From: Rhodospirillales bacterium
GTDB taxonomy: Bacteria > Pseudomonadota > Alphaproteobacteria > ATCC43930 > CGMCC-115725
DNA: 62,754 bases
Direction of reading: 5' to 3'
Assembly: GCA_947473305.1 (NCBI GenBank)
Contig: CANJCB010000023.1
Location: forward strand, 1 to 62,754
Position 1 is the stretch's first letter. The number at the start of each line of letters is the position of its first letter. The position numbers and the translations under genes are program-made. Below, in pieces: positions 8,157 to 17,027 of this stretch. A model generated the notes under the pieces. That model saw only the letters and a program-made list of their open reading frames with translations. It was not told where the DNA came from and searched no databases.

Positions 8157-9728
8157 TTATCTCGCTTCGGAAAAGGATGCCGGTGGAGAGTTGAGATGTC
8201 CCGCCGGGACTCGCGACGACGCCGATAACGGCTCACCGGCGGCAGGCGTCGCTCGCCGCGCCTCCGTCGCGCCGCTCCGATCGGAATCGGCCCGTGCCAG
8301 AGCCAGAGCGTGGTCATTGCGGCGCTCACCCAAAAGCAAAGTGCCGAAGGTCAGGACGATGATCTTGAGGTCGAGCCACGGGGAGGCGTTGCGGACATAC
8401 CATGCATCGAGTTCTTCCTTTTCTTCCGCGTCTAACGACGTTCCGCCATTGACCTGCGCCCAGCCGGTAATGCCGGGGCGGACCATCAGCCTGACAGCCG
8501 GCATCGCCGGCTGGTCGTGGGCGAGCAACGGACGCGGACCGATCAGCGACATATCCCCCGTGATGACATTGAAAAGCTGCAGAAGTTCGTCGAAATGGGT
8601 CTTACGCAAAAACCGGCCCGCACGGGAAAGCCGCCGCTCGTCCGGGATCTTACCGCCATGCCGGTCGAAAGCCGGGCGGAGGGTGCGTATCTTATAAAGC
8701 TGAAACTCCTGTCCACCACGGCCGATCCGCCACTGCCAAAACAAAACAGGCCAGCCGACGTCCAACAGAGCCAAAGAAATCGCAGGGGCGTAGAACAAAG
8801 CCCCCACCAGAATCAGCAAAAGGGAAATCGGAAATTCGACGATATGCTTGATTTTGAAATAGGCCGACCGGCGGGGAGACAGGCCCACGATATGCCGTTC
8901 CAAGGTCTCCACGGACACCTGCAGGTTTATCACCTCGGTTTTCGCGTTGAGTTCCTCGAACAACGGCAAGAACGTCATCTCTATGCCCAACTGACTGCAT
9001 AATTCGAGAGCGTCTTGGCAAAACTCCTCGCCCAAGGCTTCCGCCTCGGTCTTCATGACGAGAACGCGGTTGGTAACAACGCCATGCGCCGAAAATTCCT
9101 CGATAAGCGCGCCAAGGTGGGCCGCCGGCCCGTAAACCCGCACCCCCCCGATGCTTCTTCCCACCCATTTGTTCGAGGTGTCCAGCAACGCGATCACCCT
9201 GCGCCGCAATTTCGATTGGGCGTGGATATGCTTGATATACAAGGCGGAGAAGTCGTTGACCCCGATCAGGATCAGATGCTCCGTCACGGTCTTGCCGGAG
9301 GTCCGCTCCATTCCGGCCCGCCGCGCCGCCAGATGCTGACCGCCCCGAACCAGGAGCAAGCAGGCAATCATCACCATGGCATGAAGCGCGGGCAGCGATC
9401 GGGGGATACCGTCCAGACGCGTGACGGTAAAAAGCGCCAAGGCGGTGCAAAGCTCACTCGCAACCACAGCCTTGAGCAAAGTCACCGCATCGACGATCGA
9501 GAAATAACGCGGGATCGCATCGCCAACACGAAAGACCGCGAAGCTCGCGATGGAAAAACCTACAGAGGCGAAAAAGAACAAGGCGACGGTCTGAACGTCG
9601 GGAGACCAAAGGTCGCCATTGCGCAAGTAAATCGCCGCAAGAGGCGAAATAACGGCCACCGCCACATCGTAAACCGAAAGCCGCAAATTCAGGGATGCGC
9701 GAGAAACAGGAGCCCCAATATATTGCAT
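8157..9728 (-). CDS. undecaprenyl-phosphate glycosylphosphotransferase, priming enzyme (WcaJ/ExoY type)
   Basis: About 523 residues from ATG 9728. Four N-terminal membrane helices are followed by a CoA-binding-like Rossmann segment (HLILIGVNDFSALYI), a membrane re-entrant helix (about 330-350 of the longer frame) and the bacterial-sugar-transferase catalytic domain with FQLYKIRTLRP, LRKTHFDELLQLFNV, MSLIGPRPLL and RPGITGWAQVNG. It loads the first sugar phosphate onto undecaprenyl phosphate. A longer frame with a GTG at 9812 exists, but it would read through the terminator-like hairpin at 9785-9806, so I prefer 9728. The C-terminal 50 residues after the catalytic domain are low-complexity and Ala/Ser/Arg-rich. 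Confidence 0.9.
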   Translation of the reverse strand: MQYIGAPVSRASLNLRLSVYDVAVAVISPLAAIYLRNGDLWSPDVQTVALFFFASVGFSIASFAVFRVGDAIPRYFSIVDAVTLLKAVVASELCTALALFTVTRLDGIPRSLPALHAMVMIACLLLVRGGQHLAARRAGMERTSGKTVTEHLILIGVNDFSALYIKHIHAQSKLRRRVIALLDTSNKWVGRSIGGVRVYGPAAHLGALIEEFSAHGVVTNRVLVMKTEAEALGEEFCQDALELCSQLGIEMTFLPLFEELNAKTEVINLQVSVETLERHIVGLSPRRSAYFKIKHIVEFPISLLLILVGALFYAPAISLALLDVGWPVLFWQWRIGRGGQEFQLYKIRTLRPAFDRHGGKIPDERRLSRAGRFLRKTHFDELLQLFNVITGDMSLIGPRPLLAHDQPAMPAVRLMVRPGITGWAQVNGGTSLDAEEKEELDAWYVRNASPWLDLKIIVLTFGTLLLGERRNDHALALARADSDRSGATEARRATPAAGEPLSASSRVPAGHLNSPPASFSEAR

Positions 9729-9784
9729 AATCAAATCCCGGCAGGGGCGTCTACGAGGCGCGCGAACCGACTTGCAAAAGTTGA

Positions 9785-9806
9785 GGCGCCCCAAACTTGG
9801 GGCGCC
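9785..9806 (-). terminator. strong GC-rich hairpin between poly-proline gene and glycosylphosphotransferase gene
   Basis: The arms GGCGCCCCAA (9785-9794) and TTGGGGCGCC (9797-9806) are a perfect 10-bp inverted repeat around two bases. Read on the minus strand the hairpin comes a few bases after the stop of the poly-proline gene and is followed by TCAACTTTTGC, a weak T-rich tract. This fits a rho-independent terminator or attenuator that separates the surface-protein pair from the polysaccharide synthesis genes. A NusG-like antiterminator gene sits at the other end of the cluster. Confidence 0.7.
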
Positions 9807-9812
9807 CCTCAC

Positions 9813-10358
9813 CTATCCGTTGACACATACTCCATTGATAACCGTACCGCTGACGCATTCCACTGGCGGGGGTGGTGGTGGGGGTGGTGGGGGGGGTGGT
9901 GGGGGGGGCGGAGGCGGGGGGGGCGGAGGGGGCGGCGGAGATGGCGCGTTCGGTTCGACGACATTCGGCTGAATATTCGGATTAGGGCTGCTCTTTCCCA
10001 CTTCCACAACGATTGCGCCCTGTTGTTGGTCCGAGACCAGGGGCGATGCCAGGAGTTGGCGCGCGCCATCGGCCATACCAGCGCCAATGGCCTGCTGCTG
10101 GGCAATGGAGGCGCCGTTCGCGGCATTGACGAGCGCCTGTGCGATACCCGGAGTGGCTAACACCGCCTCGGCGATGGCAGCTTCCATCCCAGGGCCACCA
10201 TTCGGGAAGCGAGCCAGGATCGCTTGCACCTGGTCCTGTGCGGTACCTGGGGCTGCTGCACCGGCTCCGGCACCGCCGCCACCCACCTGCGCGAGCAAGG
10301 GGTGAGTGAAGGCGAGCATCGCCGCCACACTCCCGACAAAAACAAGACCACGGTTCAT
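9813..10358 (-). CDS. secreted protein with a long poly-proline tract, function unknown
   Basis: About 181 residues from ATG 10358, which has an AGGAG Shine-Dalgarno six bases upstream; a GTG at 10406 is also in frame. It has a clean Sec signal peptide (MNRGLVFVGSVAAMLAFTHPLLAQ), a Gly/Ala linker, an Ala-rich helical domain of about 80 residues (QVQAILARFPNGG, IAEAVLATPGIAQALVNAA), a run of 25 consecutive prolines by my count, and a short tail with two cysteines (VECVSGTVINGVCVNG). The prolines use mixed CCG/CCC/CCA/CCT codons, so the tract is not a simple nucleotide repeat. It lies 48 bases after the beta-barrel gene and before the hairpin terminator. It probably ends in the periplasm or on the surface. 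The family is not recognised. Confidence 0.75.
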   Translation of the reverse strand: MNRGLVFVGSVAAMLAFTHPLLAQVGGGGAGAGAAAPGTAQDQVQAILARFPNGGPGMEAAIAEAVLATPGIAQALVNAANGASIAQQQAIGAGMADGARQLLASPLVSDQQQGAIVVEVGKSSPNPNIQPNVVEPNAPSPPPPPPPPPPPPPPPPPPPPPPPPPVECVSGTVINGVCVNG

Positions 10359-10405
10359 CACGCGACTCCTATTTGGCTTAAGCCAATTTTCTCGATCATC
10401 ATTCA

Positions 10406-11713
10406 CTAGTAGCGATAGGTCACGCCGATCGTCGCCACGTCCCGGTTGAAGCTCTGCCCCGCGGTATTGCTTCCCAGTTCCAAATGCTGGAAATCGAGCG
10501 TCGCATCGATATTCCGTACGATGCTGTAATTGAGCGTCGCACCCACGGTCCAGGCGTCGTCGGTTCGATTGCCGCCGATAAAATCGCTATGGATATAGCC
10601 GGCACGGGCCGTCGTCGACCACTGGCGCGAGATCGAATAATCCACGGATCCCAAGACGGAAGTCACCTGGGTAGACGTCGGTGTCGCGAGCTGCGTAGCA
10701 CCAATCGATTGATCCACCGAAGCCCTAAAGGTCAATTCCGGGCGGGGGAAATATTCCATCCGGAAACCGACGAGCCCATTGCCCTTCTCTCCGAGATTGG
10801 CCGCATTGCGGAAATCTTGCTGCTGGAAGCCGCCGTAGATCTCACCCCGGATAAAACCCGCCTGGTCTATGCCAAGACCGGTGGTCACACGATATCCGTT
10901 AGAACTCAATGTCCTATTCGAAAATGCGCGATTGTCGCCCCCGCCTTCAACAAAGCCGTATATGACAGGCGTTATCCAATAACCACCGCGCAGATTTGCC
11001 GAAGTGGTAACCGAATTTGGCGAGATGGCCCCGGCCTGATTGTCGAACACCTGGTTGACCACGGAGGCCGAAAGGATGGCAAAGGCCTTATCCATGTTCT
11101 TCTGGGCAGACACATTGCCCGACATCTGATTGTAGGGAGTCGGGTTGGTCGAAGGGGAAAGACCGTTACCCGTGGTGTTGAAGTTGGTCAGGGACTTGTC
11201 GACGCCAAAGGTCGAAAAGAGGTTCGACTGCCGCGTAAAATCGCCAGTCACATTGAAGATCCAGTCGCTGACCGGCTGATACCTGTCCGTCACGCCGATT
11301 TTAGCGGAAACGACATCCGCGTTATTGCCTGACTTCGAGTAAAGCCGCCCATCGACCATGCCGTAAAGGGTGGTCTGATTGACGCCGTCGTCGCGCACAC
11401 CTGAAATGCTGGGCGTAAAACGGAGACCCACGGCGCTGCGAGCGCCCGTATTAACCTGATCGATATTCGTATCGTAGACGACACCAGCGAACATCGATGG
11501 ATAAACAAGCCAGCTTCCCAGCGGCAAGGCGCCCTCGGCAGCAGCCCTGCCCGGCGGGGCCGGGGCTGGCGATACGTCGCGCGGCGGCGGCTGGATCGTC
11601 CCGGAGCCGAAGCTGCCAACTTGGGCAAAACCCGTGCTAGATACCGCGACATTCAACGCGAATCCCAGCACAGGAAGAATCAGAAGTCTAGCAGGGCTGG
11701 TGGATGCTCGCAT
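10406..11713 (-). CDS. outer-membrane beta-barrel protein (BBP2_2-like), exopolysaccharide locus
   Basis: A 435-residue protein with an N-terminal signal peptide (about 30 residues, cleavage near FAQVGSFGSG), a Pro-rich linker (PPPRDVSPAPAPPG), and then alternating amphipathic beta strands to the end, finishing in the aromatic YRY expected of a barrel that is inserted by the BAM complex. The pattern FAGVVYDTNIDQ and FTPSISGVRDDGVNQ matches the putative beta-barrel porin 2 family often found in alphaproteobacterial exopolysaccharide loci. AGGAG lies about ten bases upstream of the ATG. It is probably the first gene of the minus-strand transcript, and might be the outer-membrane exit for the polymer. 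Confidence 0.85.
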   Translation of the reverse strand: MRASTSPARLLILPVLGFALNVAVSSTGFAQVGSFGSGTIQPPPRDVSPAPAPPGRAAAEGALPLGSWLVYPSMFAGVVYDTNIDQVNTGARSAVGLRFTPSISGVRDDGVNQTTLYGMVDGRLYSKSGNNADVVSAKIGVTDRYQPVSDWIFNVTGDFTRQSNLFSTFGVDKSLTNFNTTGNGLSPSTNPTPYNQMSGNVSAQKNMDKAFAILSASVVNQVFDNQAGAISPNSVTTSANLRGGYWITPVIYGFVEGGGDNRAFSNRTLSSNGYRVTTGLGIDQAGFIRGEIYGGFQQQDFRNAANLGEKGNGLVGFRMEYFPRPELTFRASVDQSIGATQLATPTSTQVTSVLGSVDYSISRQWSTTARAGYIHSDFIGGNRTDDAWTVGATLNYSIVRNIDATLDFQHLELGSNTAGQSFNRDVATIGVTYRY

Positions 11714-11876
11714 CGCGCAGTTACTCTCCTAAATTGCTTGCACGATTCCCTAGGGGGAGGTCAGCGTGACGATCAGTGCAATTTATCGAATTTAAAGTTG
11801 AAACACAACCACGGACTCACCTTGTTACACAACCCTGGCTCGACAAGACTAATAGTTATGGCCCGTCTCATCATCA

Positions 11877-11930
11877 GAGTAGTGACTTGAAGGTAGAGCA
11901 TAAGAGTAGTGACTTGAAGGTAGAGCATAA
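11877..11930. repeat. perfect 27-bp tandem duplication upstream of the exopolysaccharide operon
   Basis: Two identical copies of a 27-mer beginning GAGTAGTGACTTGAAGG lie end to end at 11877-11903 and 11904-11930. They are about 165-215 bases upstream of the beta-barrel start codon on the minus strand. A repeat of two and a half helical turns is a plausible tandem binding site for an upstream activator or repressor, but a simple replication duplication would look the same. Confidence 0.85.
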
Positions 11931-12205
11931 CTTTGCCGAGAGTGTCAACCGCCCGAACATCCAAAAAGAAACGCGAGCAAGGCCCTACCCAAAAGGAGGA
12001 ATTGATTAACGTCAGCCCTTCATTTGTCTTACTTGGATTGCAGAGCCGGTGACCCACGGATGTCAGGAAAAGAGGCCCCGTGAAAACGGTGACTGGCAAC
12101 CGTAAAGCGCATCGCCCGAACCACCGAATCTCAATTAACGGTTGATTTTTTCTGTCTAGCGTCTGGCAATTTATCCATTGTTTCCAGCTGGCACGCCGAT
12201 GAGCC

Positions 12206-12248
12206 AGTGCCCCGATAAAGTCGATTTCGACCTAGCGGGCACTATAAT
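12206..12248 (+). promoter_or_regulatory. candidate gltBD promoter with overlapping nested dyad
   Basis: The arms AGTGCCC (12206-12212) and GGGCACT (12237-12243) enclose a second dyad GTCGA-TT-TCGAC (12220-12231). The right outer arm touches a perfect TATAAT hexamer at 12243-12248. A convincing -35 hexamer is not visible at the right spacing, so an activator-dependent promoter is possible. The leader to the gltB ATG would be about 130 bases. The geometry suggests an operator over the promoter; alternatively the dyad may act as RNA from an upstream promoter. Confidence 0.4.
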
Positions 12249-12388
12249 TAGGGAAGCATTCCTGACATTTCAGGCTTGACTCGGGCCACCAGGCCATGGT
12301 CCTTGTCCCGGTTCTGCGCGAATGCCTTGTTGCTGATCTCCGATCAGGCCAAAAGGGCATACCGCCAAAGGAGTTTAGGAGTAAGGTC

Positions 12389-15300
12389 ATGGTGCCGGTG
12401 AAGCAGGGTCTCTACGATCCCCGCAACGAGCACGACGCCTGCGGCGTCGGCTTCCTGGCCCATATAAAAAATCGCAAAAGCCACGACATCGTCGAGAACG
12501 CGCTGAAGATCCTCTGCAATCTGGCGCATCGTGGCGCCGTGAGCGCGGATCCGCTGGCAGGCGATGGCGCCGGGATTTTGCTGCAACTCCCGACCAAGCT
12601 CTTCAATGCCGAGGCGGAGCGGCTGGGCTTCACGTTGCCGCCCCAGGGTCGCTATGCCGTCGGGATGGTCTTCCTTCCGCGCAATCCCGAGACCCGCAAG
12701 GCCTGCGAGGAAACGATCGCCCGCTTCGTCGCGACCGAGGGCCAGCGGCTCCTGGGTTGGCGCGACGTGCCGGTGGACAGCTCCGTCCTCGGCGAGAGCA
12801 TCAAGCCGGCGGAACCGGTGATCCGGCAGTTCTTCGTGGCACGGGGCGCCAACTGCCCGGACGTCGATGCCTTCGAGCGTAAGCTCTTCGTGATCCGCAA
12901 GCAGACCCACAAGGAAGTCCGCACCCGGAAGCTGCCGGAATGGAACTCCTTTTATATCGCCAGCCTCTCGACCCGGACCATCATCTACAAGGGCATGGTG
13001 ATCGCGGAGCGGCTGGCGCTTTATTATAATGACTTGCGCGACCGCCGGACGGAATCGGCGGTGGGCCTCGTCCATGCGCGTTTCTCGACCAACACCTTCC
13101 CGTCATGGGAACTGGCGCATCCCTTCCGCTTCCTCGCCCATAACGGCGAGATCAATACGCTGCGCGGCAATATCAACTGGATGATGGCGCGGCGCCATTC
13201 GATGACGTCGAAGATCTACGGCCCGGATCTCGAAAAGCTCTGGCCGCTGATCGGCGACGGCAATTCGGATTCGGCGACGCTCGACAACTGCCTGGAACTC
13301 CTCCTGTCAGGCGGCTATCCGCTGGCTCATTCGCTGATGATGCTGATCCCGGAGGCCTGGTCGGACAATCCGCTCATGGATCCGCAGCGCCGCGCTTTCT
13401 ATGAATATCACGCGGCCCTGATCGAGCCCTGGGACGGCCCGGCGGCTCTGGCCTTCACCGACGGCCGGCAGATCGGCGCGAGCCTCGACCGGAACGGATT
13501 GCGCCCTGCCCGCTTCATCGTCACCGACGACGACCTCGTGGTCATGGCCTCGGAAGCCGGTGTCCTCGACATTCCAGAGGAAAAGATCATCCGCAAGTGG
13601 CGGCTTGAGCCCGGGAAGATGCTCCTCGTCGACCTGGAACGCGGCCGGATCATCGACGATGCGGAGCTGAAGGCCGAGATCGCCAGCGCCAAGCCCTATC
13701 AGGAATGGCTCGACAAGAGCCAGATCCGGCTCGAATCCCTGCCCGACGAGGTGCCGCCCATGGCGCCGCCCGCGAGCGTGCTCCTCGACCGTCAGCAGGC
13801 CTTCGGCTACACGCAGGAAGACATCCGCTTCTTCTTCAAGCCCGTGGCGCTGAGCGGCGAAGATCCGGTCGGCTCCATGGGCCGCGACACGCCGCTGGCC
13901 GTGCTGTCGAAGCGGCCGAAGCTGCTCTTCGACTATTTCCAGCAGCGTTTCGCCCAGGTGACCAATCCGCCGATCGATTCGATCCGCGAGGATCTGGTCA
14001 TGTCGCTGGTATCCCTGGTCGGTCCCCGGCCAAACCTCTTGGATCTCGAAAGCGGCGGCAAGCATATCCGGCTGGAACTGCATCAGCCGATCCTGACCAA
14101 CGTCGACCTGGAGCGCATCCGGCGGATCGAGGACAGCACCTCCGGCGCCTTCCGCACCTTCACGCTATCGATCTGCTATGCGGCTTCCGAAGGCACCAAG
14201 GGTATGGCACGGGCGCTCGACCGGATCTGCGGCCGGGCCGAAGAAGCCGTGCGCAGCGGGCACAACATCATCGTGATCTCCGACCGCCACCTCGACGAGG
14301 AGCATATCGCGGTCCCGTCGCTGCTCGCGGTCGCGGCGGTCCATCATCACCTGATCCGCGGCGGCCTGCGCACCGACGTGGGGCTTGTGGTGGAGACGGG
14401 AGAGGCACGTCAGCTTCACGACTTCTGCCTGCTCGCGGGCTATGGGGCGGAGGCGATCAACCCCTATCTGGCGCTCGACACCTTGTCGGTCCTGCGCCGC
14501 GAATTCGGCGCGGAAATCAGCGAATACGAGGCGCATAAGCGCTACATAAAGGCGATGGCCAAGGGGATCATGAAGGTCATGTCCAAGATGGGCATCTGTA
14601 CCTTCCAGTCCTATTGCGGCGCGCAGATCTTCGACGCGGTCGGCCTATCGAGCGCCTTCCTCGACCGTTATTTCGTCGGTACCGTCTCGCCAGTGGAGGG
14701 TGTCGGCCTCGACGAGATCGCCGAGGAAACCGCACGGCGGCACCGCCTCGCCTATGGCGACGCCCCCAACTATCGCAACGCGCTCGACGTGGGCGGCGAC
14801 CTCGCCTTCCGCGTCAACGGCGAGACCCATGTCTGGACCTCCGACAGCGTCGGCCTTCTCCAGCACGCGGTCCGGGCCGGCAACTACAAGACCTTCAAGG
14901 CTTTCACCCGGCTCGCGGGCGAGCAGGAGGAAGGTCTCGTCTCGCTTCGTGGCCTCCTCGATTTCAATTTGGCCGAGACCGCGATTCCCATCGACGAGGT
15001 CGAGCCCGCTTCGGAGATCGTAAAGCGCTTCTCCACCGGAGCCATGTCCTTCGGCTCCATCTCCTGGGAAGCGCATACGACACTCGCCATCGCCATGAAC
15101 CGGATCGGCGGACGTTCCAACACCGGAGAGGGCGGCGAAGACCCACAGCGCTACAAGCCACTGCCCAACGGGGACTCCATGAAGTCGGCGATCAAGCAGA
15201 TCGCTTCCGGCCGTTTCGGGGTGAATGCGGATTATCTGGTCAACGCCTCTGACCTTCAGATCAAGATGGCTCAGGGCGCCAAGCCCGGCGAAGGCGGCCA

Positions 15301-17026
15301 GCTTCCCGGCCATAAGGTCGACGACTGGATCGCCCGGACCCGGCATGCGACGGCCGGCGTCGGCCTCATCTCGCCGCCGCCGCACCATGACATCTATTCG
15401 ATCGAGGATCTGGCGCAGCTCATCTATGACTTGAAGAACGTGAACCCCACGGCCCGGATCAGCGTGAAGCTGGTGTCGGAACTGGGCGTTGGCACGATCG
15501 CGGCGGGCGTCGCCAAGGCCTATGCCGACCACGTCACGATCTCGGGACACGACGGCGGCACGGGTGCCGCGCCCTGGACCTCCGTGCATCACGCGGGCGA
15601 GCCCTGGGAGATCGGTCTCGCCGAGGCGCATCAGACCTTGGTGCTCAACGGCTTGCGCGGACGCATCGCGGTCCAGGTTGACGGCGGGCTGCGTTCCGGC
15701 CGCGACATCGTGATCGGCGCGATGCTGGGGGCCGACGAGTTCGGTTTCGCCACGGCGGCACTCATCGCCCAGGGCTGCGTGATGATGCGCAAATGCCACC
15801 TCAACACCTGCCCGGTGGGCGTTGCAACCCAGGACCCGGAGCTGCGCGCCCGCTTCGTCGGCAAGCCCGAGGACGTCATCACCTTCTTCCACTTCATGGC
15901 GGAGGAAGTGCGCGAGCTGATGGCGAAGCTGGGCTTCCGCCGCTTCGAGGAAATGATCGGCCGCACCGACAAGCTGGCCCAACGCCGCGGCTCCAATCAC
16001 CCGAAGGCGCAGCACATCGATCTCTCGCGGGTGCTGCACCGCCCCAGTGTTCCGGCCGGCACCGCCATGTTCCAATGCGAGACGCAGAAGCACCGGCTCG
16101 GCGAGGCGCTCGACCATCAGATCATCGCGGCCGCGAAAGCTGCCATCGAGACCAAGGAACCAGTCGAGATCGCGCTGCCCATCCGCAACGTCAACCGGAC
16201 GGTCGGCGGAATGCTCTCGGGCGAGATCGCCCGGCGCTATGGCGACGAGGGGCTTCCGCCCGACACCATCAAGGTCAAGTTCTCCGGCACGGCGGGACAG
16301 AGCTTCGGCGCTTTCCTGTCCCGGGGCGTCACGCTCGATCTTGAAGGCCAGGCCAACGACTATGTCGGCAAGGGCCTGTCGGGCGGCAAGATCGTTATCC
16401 GTCCCCCGGCGGCCAGCAAGCTCGAACGCCACAAGAGCATCATTGTCGGCAATACCGTGCTTTATGGCGCGATCTCCGGGGAATGCTACTTCAGCGGCGT
16501 CGCGGGCGAGCGCTTTGCAGTTCGGAACTCGGGCGCCATCGCGGTGGTCGAGGGTGCCGGCAGCCATGCCTGTGAATATATGACCGGCGGCACTGTCGTG
16601 GTGCTCGGCGAGACCGGGGGCAACTTCGCGGCGGGCATGAGCGGCGGCGTCGCCTATGTCCTCGACGAGACCGGCGAATTCTCCCAGCGCTGTAACCAGG
16701 GCATGGTCGAGCTGGAACCCGTTGCCGACGAGGACGATGCCATCGAGGCCTATGCCCATACGGGCGGCGCGCTCGAAGCCCACGGACTTGTCGATATCAC
16801 CCACAGCCTGACCCAGAACGACGCCAAGATCCTGCGCGGCTTGATCGAGCGGCACCTGTCCTTCACCGGCAGCCCGCGCGCCAAGGCGATCCTGGAGAAT
16901 TGGGACCAGTTCCGGTCCAAGTTCGTCAAGGTCATGCCGGTCGAATACAAGCGCGCCCTGCAGCAGCTCCAGTCGCGCTCACGCCCGACAGAGCGGCCCG
17001 AGGTCAGTGTCGCGGTGGGAGCGTAA
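12389..17026 (+). CDS. gltB: glutamate synthase (NADPH) large subunit
   Basis: About 1545 residues from ATG 12389, which has AGGAG directly upstream; the frame opens earlier but without homology. After a short propeptide comes the catalytic Cys in [10 protein letters not shown], the N-terminal nucleophile of the class II glutamine amidotransferase domain that releases ammonia. Then follow the central domain, the FMN-binding barrel with [10 protein letters not shown] and [12 protein letters not shown], and the 3Fe-4S cysteines in [15 protein letters not shown]. The C-terminal GXGXG beta-helix domain ends near residue 1530. With GltD it converts 2-oxoglutarate and glutamine into two glutamates. 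gltD follows after one base, so the two are co-transcribed and probably translationally coupled. Confidence 0.98.
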   Translation: MVPVKQGLYDPRNEHDACGVGFLAHIKNRKSHDIVENALKILCNLAHRGAVSADPLAGDGAGILLQLPTKLFNAEAERLGFTLPPQGRYAVGMVFLPRNPETRKACEETIARFVATEGQRLLGWRDVPVDSSVLGESIKPAEPVIRQFFVARGANCPDVDAFERKLFVIRKQTHKEVRTRKLPEWNSFYIASLSTRTIIYKGMVIAERLALYYNDLRDRRTESAVGLVHARFSTNTFPSWELAHPFRFLAHNGEINTLRGNINWMMARRHSMTSKIYGPDLEKLWPLIGDGNSDSATLDNCLELLLSGGYPLAHSLMMLIPEAWSDNPLMDPQRRAFYEYHAALIEPWDGPAALAFTDGRQIGASLDRNGLRPARFIVTDDDLVVMASEAGVLDIPEEKIIRKWRLEPGKMLLVDLERGRIIDDAELKAEIASAKPYQEWLDKSQIRLESLPDEVPPMAPPASVLLDRQQAFGYTQEDIRFFFKPVALSGEDPVGSMGRDTPLAVLSKRPKLLFDYFQQRFAQVTNPPIDSIREDLVMSLVSLVGPRPNLLDLESGGKHIRLELHQPILTNVDLERIRRIEDSTSGAFRTFTLSICYAASEGTKGMARALDRICGRAEEAVRSGHNIIVISDRHLDEEHIAVPSLLAVAAVHHHLIRGGLRTDVGLVVETGEARQLHDFCLLAGYGAEAINPYLALDTLSVLRREFGAEISEYEAHKRYIKAMAKGIMKVMSKMGICTFQSYCGAQIFDAVGLSSAFLDRYFVGTVSPVEGVGLDEIAEETARRHRLAYGDAPNYRNALDVGGDLAFRVNGETHVWTSDSVGLLQHAVRAGNYKTFKAFTRLAGEQEEGLVSLRGLLDFNLAETAIPIDEVEPASEIVKRFSTGAMSFGSISWEAHTTLAIAMNRIGGRSNTGEGGEDPQRYKPLPNGDSMKSAIKQIASGRFGVNADYLVNASDLQIKMAQGAKPGEGGQLPGHKVDDWIARTRHATAGVGLISPPPHHDIYSIEDLAQLIYDLKNVNPTARISVKLVSELGVGTIAAGVAKAYADHVTISGHDGGTGAAPWTSVHHAGEPWEIGLAEAHQTLVLNGLRGRIAVQVDGGLRSGRDIVIGAMLGADEFGFATAALIAQGCVMMRKCHLNTCPVGVATQDPELRARFVGKPEDVITFFHFMAEEVRELMAKLGFRRFEEMIGRTDKLAQRRGSNHPKAQHIDLSRVLHRPSVPAGTAMFQCETQKHRLGEALDHQIIAAAKAAIETKEPVEIALPIRNVNRTVGGMLSGEIARRYGDEGLPPDTIKVKFSGTAGQSFGAFLSRGVTLDLEGQANDYVGKGLSGGKIVIRPPAASKLERHKSIIVGNTVLYGAISGECYFSGVAGERFAVRNSGAIAVVEGAGSHACEYMTGGTVVVLGETGGNFAAGMSGGVAYVLDETGEFSQRCNQGMVELEPVADEDDAIEAYAHTGGALEAHGLVDITHSLTQNDAKILRGLIERHLSFTGSPRAKAILENWDQFRSKFVKVMPVEYKRALQQLQSRSRPTERPEVSVAVGA

Positions 17027-17027
17027 G

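Larger units (their letters stand above)
11714..12388. other. 675-base intergenic region between the exopolysaccharide operon and gltB
   Basis: I see no convincing gene here; the short open frames lack Shine-Dalgarno context and coding bias. The region is AT-richer than its surroundings. It must hold the minus-strand promoter of the exopolysaccharide operon and the plus-strand promoter of gltB. Recognisable content: a tandem 27-bp duplication (11877-11930), overlapping small hairpins CCGT-GAAA-ACGG and ACGGT-N8-ACCGT (12078-12103), a nested dyad with an adjoining TATAAT (12206-12248), and a small dyad CCTGA-CATT-TCAGG near 12260-12275. Confidence 0.6.

Noticed and set aside
9772-9972. Poly-glycine protein on the plus strand opposite the proline tract
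   Set aside because: It is just the complement of the proline codons; lacks a ribosome site and a plausible N-terminus.
12000-12120. Cobalamin-type riboswitch in the gltB leader (GCCGGTGA-like box)
   Set aside because: The box is incomplete, the other conserved elements are missing, and no cobalamin-related gene follows.
12189-12204. TGGCACG upstream of gltB as a sigma-54 promoter
   Set aside because: The -24 half is perfect but the expected GC of the -12 element is absent at the right spacing (sequence there is TGAGC).
14645-16855. 736-codon open frame on the minus strand through gltB
   Set aside because: It is an antisense shadow of the highly conserved, GC-rich gltB; no start context and no recognisable protein features.
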